NCBI GenBank assembly: GCA_036268995.1
Contig: DATATB010000149.1
Coordinates: 1-22,387, forward strand
Source: DATATB01 sp036268995
GTDB taxonomy: Bacteria; Planctomycetota; Planctomycetia; Pirellulales; PNKZ01
Direction: 5' to 3'
DNA: 22,387 nucleotides
Below are positions 1 through 7,400 of this stretch, piece by piece; position 1 is the stretch's first letter; the number at the start of each line of letters is the position of its first letter. Position numbers and translations under genes: made by a program. Below the pieces are notes generated by a model. It was not told the DNA's origin and did not search any database. It saw only the letters and a list, made by a program, of their open reading frames with translations.

Positions 1-5
1 CATGA

Positions 6-69
6 GCATTCTTCTTCGCCACAAGTTCCTTCACTTTTACGCTGAGGGACTTGTGGCGAAGAAGAATGC
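6..69. repeat. Long inverted repeat (20-bp perfect arms)
   Basis: Positions 6-25 and 50-69 are perfect reverse complements (arm begins GCATTCTTCTTCGCC). The stem can extend inward through 26-30/45-49 with one G-T pair, leaving a loop of about 14 bases. It lies about 170 bp beyond the stop of the kinase gene that ends at 241 on the minus strand. There is no T-run after either arm, so it is not a textbook intrinsic terminator. It could be a factor-dependent terminator or RNA-stabilising hairpin, or a dispersed repeat. The structure is certain; its role is not. Confidence 0.7.
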
Positions 70-152
70 GTCCCTCCACCCATACTGGTGGCGGCAGCCA
101 TTCCGCCCATTGAGGGCGGCATTCATAGTGCCCGCTGACACTGAATCTGCGT

Positions 153-240
153 TTATTTCCCGCCGGCCGGCGATGCCGGACCCGGATTCTGCACTGCGGG
201 AAGCGGTGTCAGGTCCTGGACCGTCACGGGCCAGCCTACC
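153..240 (-). pseudogene. Possible relic of a WD40 C-terminal end
   Basis: Just beyond the stop of the kinase gene ending at 241, the minus strand in another frame reads VTVQDLTPLPAVQNPG and ends at a stop at 153-155. This resembles the gene's own end (VTVWDLRPRPAW) and the WDATPLP ends of the other propellers. At DNA level, 205-234 resembles 288-317, with about 6 mismatches in 30 by eye. It may be the tail of an older propeller copy left by duplication. The match is short and could be chance. Confidence 0.3.
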
Positions 241-3048
241 CTACTGCGTCGGCACTGGGGCAGGTGCGGGAACCCATGCGGGACGCGGTCTCAGGTCCCA
301 GACGGTCACGGACCCGTTCGCGCCACCCACGGCGATCTTTTTACCATCGGGGGCAAACGCCACGCTCGCGGCCGCGGAGCTTTGCGTAATGGACCAAAAC
401 TCTTGGCCGGTCGCGGGATCCCATAGCCTGATTGTCTTGTCCTCGCTGCCCGAGGCCAGCCACTTGCCGTCCGGGCTGAACGCGACGCTATACACGGTGT
501 CCGAGTGACCCGCTAGGGTCAACGGCTGCCGGCCGGTCGCGACATCCGACAACATGATGGCGCCGTCCCGAGTGTCGCAGGCCAATTTCTTGCCGTCGGG
601 ACTGAATGCGACGCTAAGCACTGCCTCCGCTTGATTCGTGATCGCCAGTGTCTCCTTGCCAGTCGTGGTGTCCAAGATTTTGATCGTCTTGTCATAACCT
701 CCGACGGCCAGGTGCTGGCCATCGGGGCTGAAAGCAAGACTCGATGCGGCAAACGAGCGGCCCTTCTGCATGATCCGTTTCTTGCGACTCGTGATGTCCC
801 AAAGATCGATCGGGCTGGCCAAGCCGCCCGCCGAGGCCACATGTTTGCCATCGGGGCTGAACGCGACGATTGTCCCACGCCTTAGCGTCATTGTCACCTT
901 GCCTGTCGTGGTGTCCCAGATTCTGATGTTGTCGGAGCTGGCCGAAACGAGGCGTTTGCCGTCGGGGCTGAACGCGAGGCTATTCACCGCGAGTGTGTGC
1001 CCCTTTAGCACCATGACCTCGTCGCCAGTCGTGGGATCGAATATTCTGACGGTTTCGTTGCCGTCGGCCGCCAGGCGCCTGCCGTCGGGGCTGAATGCGA
1101 CGCTACTCACAACGCCCATGTGGCTGTTTTGCTGCATCGTCTTGCCGGTCGGATTGAAAGCAGCCCGCTTCAGCTGCCCCGCACTACCTTTCACCGGCAA
1201 CATCCCCGAGCCGGCCGTCTCGCTTGGCGCCGCCGCGGCCTCGGGTCTGGATGGTTCCGGCACGAGGGCACCACCCCTCTTCAGGCCGAGTGCCCGGCTC
1301 TTGGTGGTCAGCAATAACGCTTCATCTTCGATGATCGCGGCGATCTCATGATCGCGCAGTGCCTGACGCAGGCCGATGCGGAGCGAAACGCCACTTACGT
1401 TGCATGTGATCGCCGTATCGGCAGAAATGCCGGCCGCCTCGAGAGGCTTCCTGTCCAAGCGGATCTGGATGTTGTGTTTCGCGCTTAGGAACTCGGCGAC
1501 GTCGACGAGCGGTATTTGAACGCACTCGATCTCCGTGGGCTCGTCGAGCTTCCGAATTAGCTTTCGTTCGTTTGGCGATGCCTTGCTCAAAGGCAACCCG
1601 GTCAGATTGGCATTGAAACGGATCAGCGTGTCCTCGATCGTCGGCTCGGGTGGAACCGGCGCACTCGACGCTGCAGGTTGTTTTTCCTCGACTGCGCTCT
1701 TCTCCGGGGCATTCTTCTCCAGGGTACCCTTCTCTTGTGGCATCTTCTCGAGTGCCTGCTTCTCCGCTGCAATCTTCTCCAACTGTTCGGCTCGCTTCCG
1801 TTGACCAGCTTCTTTCTCGAGCGATTGCTCGGCTCGTTGCCGTTCCGCCTCCGCCCGTTGGTGTTCCTGGTTGGCGGTCGCAAAAGCTTGTGACGCCTTC
1901 GTGTTGGCCCACATGGAGACGACGGCTACCAGCACCAGAAGCGCGGCCGCGGCGGCTGTTGATCCTGCCACCACAGGGTTGCGGCTGCACCAACGGGCAA
2001 AGCGCTCGACGGGGTTCACGCGCCGGGCCGTGATCGGCTCACCGGAGAGCCACCGGCGCAGGTCTGCGGCCAGCTCGCGACAACTGGCGTAACGGTGCTC
2101 GCACTTCTTGGCCATCGCCTTCAGACAGATGGTCTCCAGGTCCTTCGGGATGGCGGCGTTGACCGTGCGCGGAGAATCCGGCTCCTGGTTGAGCACCATC
2201 GAGATCACCATGGCCGGCGGACCGGAAAAGGGCGTCTCGCCGCACAGCAATTCGTAGAGTACTACGCCCAGACTGTATTGATCCGACGCCGGGCCAATCT
2301 GGTCGAGCTGGCCGCTTGCCTGCTCCGGCGGCATGTAGACGGGCGTGCCCAGCACCGTGCCGTCGTGCGTCAGCTTGCTCTCGGCCGCATCCAGCCGGGC
2401 CAGGCCAAAATCCATCAACAGCGGGTTGCCCTGCGCGTCGAGCATGATGTTGGCCGGCTTGACGTCGCGATGGACGACGCCCGACTGGTGGGCATAATCC
2501 AGCGCCCGGGCCAACTCCAGCACCAGTTTCGCCGCGCGGCGAAAATCGGGCTTCTGCCCGTCCATGGCGTCTTCCAACGTCTGGCCGGCGATGAAGGCCG
2601 CCGCAATGTAATAGGTCTCGCCGTCGTGGCCGGCCTCGTAGACCGGCACGATGTTGGGATGCCGCAGTTGCGCGGCGGCCTTGGCCTCGGTCAGTACCCG
2701 CACTCGCTGAGTGGGTGATTGGAGCGTGCTGGGATGCGGCACCTTGAGTGCGACTTCGCGATCCAGCAGCGGGTCTCGGGCTCGATACACGGCCCCGAAT
2801 GCCCCCGCGCCCAGCCGCTCGCGGATCTCGAATCGCCCCAGCTTCTCGGGCACCTTGGCCAGGACGAAAGGCGAGCCCGCTTTGTTCGTGTCGGAATCGG
2901 ACGAGCCGCCGTTCGTCTCTCGCTCGGGCGATTGGAGGACGAACGACTGCTGGCACTTCTTGCACAAGGCCGTCTGCCCGAGCTGTTCCTCGGCGACCTT
3001 ATACAGCTTGCCGCAACCCGCGTGCGTGCAGCGCACTCTGACAACCAT
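241..3048 (-). CDS. Membrane Ser/Thr kinase with STN-like domain and 7-blade WD40 propeller
   Basis: Predicted 935-aa transmembrane Hanks-type kinase. The ATG at 3048 is chosen because MVVRVRC aligns with the starts of the three paralogues and AAGGTGG lies just upstream; the frame is open further upstream but without homology. Order: Cys4 ribbon (C7, C12, C29, C32); kinase about 73-340 with GAGAFG loop 82-87, K104, HRD 195-197, DFG 215-217 and PPEQ in place of APE; basic stretch then one membrane segment about 361-383; Glu/Lys/Ala-rich coiled coil about 388-460; STN-like fold about 503-586 (LDEPTEIECVQIPLVDV...GVSLRIGLRQAL...LLLTT); seven WD40 blades from about 646 to 918. The charge pattern puts the kinase in the cytoplasm and the rest outside. 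The gene lies 110 bp downstream of a secreted-protein gene on the same strand and may share its transcript. Substrates are unknown. The STN-like insert is absent from the other kinases here. Confidence 0.93.
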   Translation of the reverse strand: MVVRVRCTHAGCGKLYKVAEEQLGQTALCKKCQQSFVLQSPERETNGGSSDSDTNKAGSPFVLAKVPEKLGRFEIRERLGAGAFGAVYRARDPLLDREVALKVPHPSTLQSPTQRVRVLTEAKAAAQLRHPNIVPVYEAGHDGETYYIAAAFIAGQTLEDAMDGQKPDFRRAAKLVLELARALDYAHQSGVVHRDVKPANIMLDAQGNPLLMDFGLARLDAAESKLTHDGTVLGTPVYMPPEQASGQLDQIGPASDQYSLGVVLYELLCGETPFSGPPAMVISMVLNQEPDSPRTVNAAIPKDLETICLKAMAKKCEHRYASCRELAADLRRWLSGEPITARRVNPVERFARWCSRNPVVAGSTAAAAALLVLVAVVSMWANTKASQAFATANQEHQRAEAERQRAEQSLEKEAGQRKRAEQLEKIAAEKQALEKMPQEKGTLEKNAPEKSAVEEKQPAASSAPVPPEPTIEDTLIRFNANLTGLPLSKASPNERKLIRKLDEPTEIECVQIPLVDVAEFLSAKHNIQIRLDRKPLEAAGISADTAITCNVSGVSLRIGLRQALRDHEIAAIIEDEALLLTTKSRALGLKRGGALVPEPSRPEAAAAPSETAGSGMLPVKGSAGQLKRAAFNPTGKTMQQNSHMGVVSSVAFSPDGRRLAADGNETVRIFDPTTGDEVMVLKGHTLAVNSLAFSPDGKRLVSASSDNIRIWDTTTGKVTMTLRRGTIVAFSPDGKHVASAGGLASPIDLWDITSRKKRIMQKGRSFAASSLAFSPDGQHLAVGGYDKTIKILDTTTGKETLAITNQAEAVLSVAFSPDGKKLACDTRDGAIMLSDVATGRQPLTLAGHSDTVYSVAFSPDGKWLASGSEDKTIRLWDPATGQEFWSITQSSAAASVAFAPDGKKIAVGGANGSVTVWDLRPRPAWVPAPAPVPTQ
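295..1113 (-). repeat. WD40 array, 7 blades
   Basis: Seven units centred on VAFSPDGK and ending in (I/L)WD-like dipeptides, about 40-42 codons each. The blades are more diverged than in the other three genes (for example IMLSD and IKILD replace VWD). Seven blades make one standard closed propeller. Confidence 0.85.
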
Positions 3049-3157
3049 GAGCGAACCACCTTGGTTGACCGTTCCGCAACCACCCACAATGCCGGCAAAC
3101 ATTTTAGCCGGCTGGGGGCCGGAAAACAGCAGCTTTGCCCGAGGGATTGTGCGTGTG

Positions 3158-3829
3158 TTATTGGCCCGCCAACTGCGCGTCGGCACCCAGCGACCCGAGC
3201 GTGTCGCGCAGGTCGCGGACGAATTGGTTGCCTGTGATGAAGTCTTTCGAGTTCAATTCGTGGATGTGGCTCTTCAGTTCATCGGTCATCGCTCGGCAGA
3301 CTTGACGCACTGTCTCGCCCTCGGCGCGCGAGAGGTGCTGGGTGGTCGCATGCTCGGCAGCCAGGGTGTCGAGTTTTGCACGGTGGCCGGCAAAGGGCTC
3401 GGCTTCGAGCACGCTAGGCCACTTGATCGTGCCGGCCGGGCCGATCGGGCTGATGACCCGACTAGGCGCGGCCGAGAAACGCGGAATCGGCGTGGAATGA
3501 GACCGGGACACGCGCTCGGCGGCGCGTGCCCGGCGGTTTTCCTCGCGCATGGCAAAGCAGGCTTTGACGCGCGCTTGTTCGTTTTCGATCGCGATGCGGC
3601 GAGCGCCTTCCCGGCCGATCAGAGCCAGCGACTGGAGGAGCATCTGGGCACCCTGGGCCTGGGCGAGCTGCGCCTGGCCCCGCAGATAACCCTCAGCGGC
3701 TGTCGTGGCGGGACAGCAAGCCATCGCCTCCGTCGGCCGCATGCCGATCACGGGGTAGCCCTGGGCGCGAAGACTGCTGGTAACACTCAACACCAAACAA
3801 CCGGCCAGAACGTAGGTCGTGGTCCGCAT
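3158..3829 (-). CDS. Secreted protein of unknown function
   Basis: Predicted 223-aa exported protein. The ATG at 3829 follows GGGAGG at good spacing and begins a clear signal peptide: MRTTTYVLAGCLVLSV then a small-residue SSLRAQG site, with cleavage likely near residue 23. The open frame runs further upstream, but those residues look non-coding. The mature part has a Cys pair (ACCP) near residue 38, an Ala/Gln-rich helical stretch (about 45-65), a charged Arg/Glu helix (about 75-110), a Pro/Ser linker, and a second helical region about 150-215. I do not recognise a family. It lies between two kinase-WD40 genes on the same strand, 110 bp upstream of one. An envelope partner of the external propeller is possible, but that is inference only. 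Confidence 0.75.
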   Translation of the reverse strand: MRTTTYVLAGCLVLSVTSSLRAQGYPVIGMRPTEAMACCPATTAAEGYLRGQAQLAQAQGAQMLLQSLALIGREGARRIAIENEQARVKACFAMREENRRARAAERVSRSHSTPIPRFSAAPSRVISPIGPAGTIKWPSVLEAEPFAGHRAKLDTLAAEHATTQHLSRAEGETVRQVCRAMTDELKSHIHELNSKDFITGNQFVRDLRDTLGSLGADAQLAGQ

Positions 3830-3861
3830 GGCTTGCCTCCCGGGCATTGATGGTTCAAGGC

Positions 3862-3893
3862 TGCCGGGCCTCATCGGGCCGGCATTGTTTTTT
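3862..3893 (+). terminator. Terminator-like hairpin, antisense, in the leader of the 3829 gene
   Basis: TGCCGGGCC (3862-3870) and GGGCCGGCA (3876-3884) form a stem with one mismatch and the loop TCATC, followed on the plus strand by TTGTTTTTTT. On that strand it has the form of an intrinsic terminator, but no plus-strand gene is visible upstream. It could end an antisense transcript, or only be a hairpin in the leader of the minus-strand secreted-protein gene. The rest of 3885-4051 shows nothing recognisable apart from A/T-rich runs near 3890-3960 that may contain that gene's promoter. Confidence 0.4.
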
Positions 3894-4051
3894 TCCCGCC
3901 AATACTTATTCGGGAGCGGATGAAGGAAATGGGGAAAAAGGGCAGAGAAAAAAACCGACTTGCTTTCGAAAGCCAAGGCGTCGTTCGGGTACGAAGCCGG
4001 AGAAGGCCGCAACATGCCGCCGACGGGGCGCCTCGGGCTGCACGCGCGTCA

Positions 4052-4303
4052 TCACCGACGGCCAACGCGTCCTGATCGGCAACGGGACGATTGAGCCGCC
4101 ACGGTCGTTCGTTGGTGGCACGCCCATGGGCACGACACTTGCGGACGGTTGATCTCTTGTCCAGGTAGGCCAATGGCCGTGCCGCTGGACGAGTCGCAGT
4201 CTTCAGGCCATGCCGGACCTTGCTCGCATTCGATTTTGGCGTGGTGGCTGGAAACAATCGCAACCAGGCTGTGCTCGCCAGGCGGCTGTGCCGGCGCCAA
4301 TTT
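4052..4303 (-). pseudogene. FHA-domain relic behind kinase-WD40 gene (copy 1)
   Basis: The codon after the kinase gene's TGA (4306-4304) begins an open stretch in the same frame that runs to a stop at 4052. Its first 53 codons read as the middle of an FHA domain: AIVSSHHAKIECEQGPAW, then SSSGTAIGLPGQ. The second FHA domain of the ABC exporter here reads SSHHARIEFDQGQAW and SSRNGTAIGSPQ. The first strands of the fold, with the Gly-Arg loop, are missing and the usual Asn before Gly is Ser, so phosphothreonine binding is unlikely. No ribosome site or ATG is seen. Beyond about 4145 the resemblance ends. Confidence 0.7.
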
Positions 4304-4984
4304 TCAGGGCGTGGACGGAGCGGAGTGATCCGCCGCCGGAAGCGGCGTCGCGTCCCACACCTTCAAGGTGCAGTCGTAACTGGCAGAGGCCAACCGCTCG
4401 CCATCCGGGCTGAACGCCACGCTGGTAACGGTGCTTTCGTGTCCTTTCAGGGTCAGCGTCTCCTGGCCCGTCGTCGCATCCCACAGCTTCACGCTCTTGT
4501 CGTAACCGGCCGAGGCCAACCGACGGCCATCCGGGCTAAACGCCACGCTGAAAGCTGGCCCTGCCTGACCTTTCAGGGTCTGTCTCTCCTGACCTGTGTT
4601 CGCATCCCAGACCTTCACGGTATGGTCCCAACTGGCCGAGGCCAACCGCTTGCCGTCCGGGCTGAACGCCACGCTGCTGACCTCGTCTGTGCGTCCTTTC
4701 AGGGTTAGCGCATCGTGGCCCGTGACTGCATCCCACACCTTGACCGTATGGTCCCCACTGGCCGAGGCTAACCGCTTGCCGTCCGGGCTGAACGCCACGC
4801 TGTGGATCCTGCCTGTGTGTCCTTTCAGCGTCAGCTTCTCCTGGCCCGTTGTCGCGTCCCACAACTTCACGGTCTTGTCGTGACCAGCCGAGGCCAACCG
4901 CCGGCCATCCGGGCTAAACGCCACGCTGAAGTCTGGCCCTGCCTGAGCTTTCAGGGTCAGACTCTCATGGCCTGTGTTCGCATC
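4304..4984 (-). pseudogene. In-frame remainder of broken kinase-WD40 gene (blades 5 end to 10)
   Basis: Continues in the same frame directly after the premature TGA at 4987-4985. The first codons complete the interrupted blade (DANTGHESLTLK), and five more WD40 blades follow, ending with WDATPLPAADH and STP before the true TGA. The paralogues end the same way (WDATPLP then STP). There is no convincing ribosome site for a separate start: the first usable start is a GTG inside a blade. It is therefore almost certainly the lost C-terminal part of the upstream gene, not an independent gene. Confidence 0.85.
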
Positions 4985-5593
4985 TCAGACCTTCACGGTA
5001 TTATCCCGGCTGGCCGAGGCCAACCGCTTGCCGTCCGGGCTGAACGCCACGCTGTAGACCCCGCCCACGTGTCCTTTCAAGGTCAGCGTCTCCTGGCCCA
5101 TCGCCGCATCCCACACTTTCACAGTGCTGTCCAAACTGGCCGAGGCCAACCACTTGCCGTCCGGGCTGAACGTCACGCTGGTGACAGCGTTTCTGTGGCC
5201 ATTCAGAGTCAGCGCCTCCTTGCCCGTCGCCACATCCCATACCCTTACGGTTTTGTCCCGAGCAGCTGAGGCCAGCCGTTGGCCGTCCGGGCTGAACGCC
5301 ACGCTGGCTACTTCCCCCGTGTGACCTTTCAAGGTCAGCGTCTCCTGGCCCATCGCCGCATCCCACACTTTCACGGTGCTGTCCAAACTGGCCGAGGCCA
5401 ACCACTTGCCGTCCGGGCTGAACGCCACGCTGGTGACACCGTATCTGTGCCCTTTCAGGTTCAGCGTCTCCTGGCCCGTCGTCGTGTCCCACACCTTCAC
5501 GCCCGTGCCTCCATTGGCCGAGGCCAACAACCGGCCGTCCGGGCTGAACGCCACACCGAGGACATTGCCTGCGTGTCCTTTCAGCGTCAGCAA
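4349..5593 (-). repeat. WD40 array, 10 blades, with recent internal duplications
   Basis: Ten units of 126 bp, the fifth cut by the TGA. Two duplications are visible. The stretch 5089-5214 recurs at 5341-5466 (offset 252 bp, two blades), nearly identical and giving LASASLDSTVKVWDAAMGQ twice. The stretch about 4466-4620 recurs at about 4844-4998 (offset 378 bp, three blades) and shares the unusual blade start with TGPAFSV/TGPDFSV-type loops. Growth was thus by blocks of whole blades. Confidence 0.85.
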
Positions 5594-7123
5594 ACTATTC
5601 TGGCATTGCCGGTCCCAATAATACCATTCGAAGCCGCGGAGATCGTCTGGCCCATGCCGTGATCGATAACGTTCGAGCAGGTCCAGCACGCGCGAGATAT
5701 GTGCATCTTCCCAGGCGTTTTGAGCCAGGTTCATGTCCGCGATGTAGAGGTGGCGGCGTGCCAAGTCGGCGCTATGTTCGGCATCTTTTCTTCGTTCTTC
5801 CGCAAGCCGAGCGTTGTTCTCCGCCTCGAGCTGGCGCGCGTCGGCCAACGAGCTCGCTTCGGTTTCTTTCCTCTGCGCCGCTTCCGCCGCTTGGGCTTGC
5901 TGAAGCGCCTCGTGGCGGGCGGAGGCTTCGTGCTGCGCCAGCACGAGGTTCTCCGCGGCGCGGCGATTGGCCGCGACGGCGAAGTAGCTGGAGACGACCG
6001 CACCGGCGAGCAGCGACGCGAACACGGCCCCTACTAGTCCCGCCGTGGCCGGATTTCGCCGGCACCAGCGAACCGCACGCTCGACCGGCCCGACGCGGCG
6101 GGCCGTGATCGGCTCGCCGGAGAGCCAGCGCCGCAAGTCTTCGGCCAGTGCCTGGCAACTGGAGTAGCGGTGCTCCCGCCGCTTCGCCATCACCTTCAGA
6201 CAGATGGTCTCCAGGTCCTTAGGGATACCGGCGTTGACCGTGCGCGGCGAATCGGGCTGCTGGTTGAGCACCAGCGAGATCACCAGCGCCGGTGGACCGG
6301 AGAAGGGCGTCTCGCCGCACAACAGCTCGTAGAGCACCACGCCCAGGCTGTATTGATCGGAAGCCGGGCCGACCTGGTCGAGCTGCCCCGAGGCCTGTTC
6401 CGGCGGCATGTAGACGGGCGTGCCCAGCACCGTGCCGTCGTGCGTCAGCTTGCTGCGGGCCGCGTCTAGGCGCGCCAGGCCAAAATCCATCAAAAGCGGG
6501 TTGCCCTTGCGGTCGAGCATGATGTTCGCCGGCTTGACGTCGCGGTGGACGACGCCCAGTTGATGGGCATAATCCAGCGCTCCGGCCAATTCCATCACGA
6601 GCTTTGCCGCGCGGCGAAAGTCGGGCTTCTGCCCGTCGATCGCGTCTTCCAGCGTTTGCCCTGCGATGAAGGCCGCGGCGATGTAATACGTTTCGCCGTC
6701 GTGGCCGGCCTCGTAGACTGGCACAATGTTAGGATGGCGCAGTTGGGCTGCGGCTTTGGCCTCGGTGAGTACGCGTGCGCGCTGAGTGGGCGATTGGAGC
6801 GTGCTGGGATGCGGCACCTTGAGCGCCACTTCGCGATCGAGCAGCGGGTCTCGCGCTCGATACACGGCGCCGAACGTCCCCGCGCCCAAACGCTCGCAAA
6901 TCTCGAAGCGTCCCAGCTTCTCGGGCACCTTGGCCAGGACCACAGGGGACCGCGGTTTGTTCGTGTCGGAACCGGACTCGCCGGCGGCCGTCTCCCGTTC
7001 GGGCGATTGGAATACGAACGTCCGCCCGCATTTCTCGCAAAAGGCCGTCAAGCCGATCTGTTCCTCGGCGACCTGATACAACGTGCCGCAATCCGCATGC
7101 GTGCAGCGCACTTTGATCAACAT
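4985..7123 (-). CDS. Membrane Ser/Thr kinase-WD40, truncated by a nonsense codon
   Basis: Encodes 712 aa up to a premature TGA; the intact gene would have run to 4304 (939 codons plus stop). Start chosen at the ATG at 7123 (MLIKVRC), which aligns with the paralogues and has AGGTGG upstream. Order: Cys4 ribbon (C7, C12, C29, C32), kinase about 73-340 with GAGTFG loop, VALK lysine about 104, HRDVKPAN and DFGLAR all intact, basic stretch, membrane segment about 361-383 (VGAVFASLLAGAVVSSYF), Glu/Ala/Arg-rich coiled coil, the linker motif LYIADMNLAQNAWED ... DDLRGFEWYYW, then four full blades and most of a fifth. The stop replaces the Trp of a VWD dipeptide. A truncated kinase could still fold and act, but four to five blades do not close a propeller. 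Its leader has a strong hairpin. Confidence 0.88.
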   Translation of the reverse strand: MLIKVRCTHADCGTLYQVAEEQIGLTAFCEKCGRTFVFQSPERETAAGESGSDTNKPRSPVVLAKVPEKLGRFEICERLGAGTFGAVYRARDPLLDREVALKVPHPSTLQSPTQRARVLTEAKAAAQLRHPNIVPVYEAGHDGETYYIAAAFIAGQTLEDAIDGQKPDFRRAAKLVMELAGALDYAHQLGVVHRDVKPANIMLDRKGNPLLMDFGLARLDAARSKLTHDGTVLGTPVYMPPEQASGQLDQVGPASDQYSLGVVLYELLCGETPFSGPPALVISLVLNQQPDSPRTVNAGIPKDLETICLKVMAKRREHRYSSCQALAEDLRRWLSGEPITARRVGPVERAVRWCRRNPATAGLVGAVFASLLAGAVVSSYFAVAANRRAAENLVLAQHEASARHEALQQAQAAEAAQRKETEASSLADARQLEAENNARLAEERRKDAEHSADLARRHLYIADMNLAQNAWEDAHISRVLDLLERYRSRHGPDDLRGFEWYYWDRQCQNSLLTLKGHAGNVLGVAFSPDGRLLASANGGTGVKVWDTTTGQETLNLKGHRYGVTSVAFSPDGKWLASASLDSTVKVWDAAMGQETLTLKGHTGEVASVAFSPDGQRLASAARDKTVRVWDVATGKEALTLNGHRNAVTSVTFSPDGKWLASASLDSTVKVWDAAMGQETLTLKGHVGGVYSVAFSPDGKRLASASRDNTVKV

Positions 7124-7142
7124 GACCCGATCCACCTGATTC

Positions 7143-7169
7143 ACCAGCTCGTCCACGCGGCGAGCTGGT
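7143..7169 (-). promoter_or_regulatory. Leader hairpin upstream of kinase gene
   Basis: ACCAGCTCG (7143-7151) and CGAGCTGGT (7161-7169) form a perfect 9-bp stem with a 9-base loop, 20-46 bases before the ATG at 7123 on the minus strand. It does not cover the ribosome site. It could be an operator palindrome or an RNA leader element; the other kinase leaders lack it. The remainder of 7170-7400 shows no RNA gene and no promoter I would call. Confidence 0.4.
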
Positions 7170-7400
7170 TATGTCTCTGGCCTGAGCTATGTAAACTCCG
7201 AGCCCGTGTAATGAGTCGATACAATCAGTTCGACGCTGCGGCCAGTCGATGCTGACTCCACGTGATTCTCGGGTCCGAACTGCCGACCTGCAATCAAGTA
7301 CAAGTTTTTCTTTGGTCCCCCGCACGCACGCCGCTCATCGGCTGCTTCGAAAGGACGGTCGTGACCACGGACGTTTTGTAACGGGGCTATTCTCGTTTCT

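Noticed and set aside
2..508. Plus-strand open frame at the left edge
   Set aside because: Overlaps the end of the kinase gene antisense, crosses the inverted repeat, and has no coding character.
3091..3112. GCCGGC pair with a 10-base spacer between the secreted-protein and kinase genes
   Set aside because: Six-base self-complementary units are common in such GC-rich DNA, and there is no T-run to support a terminator.
7170..7400. Possible tRNA or small RNA upstream of the kinase gene
   Set aside because: No cloverleaf, acceptor stem or clear promoter-terminator pair could be drawn.
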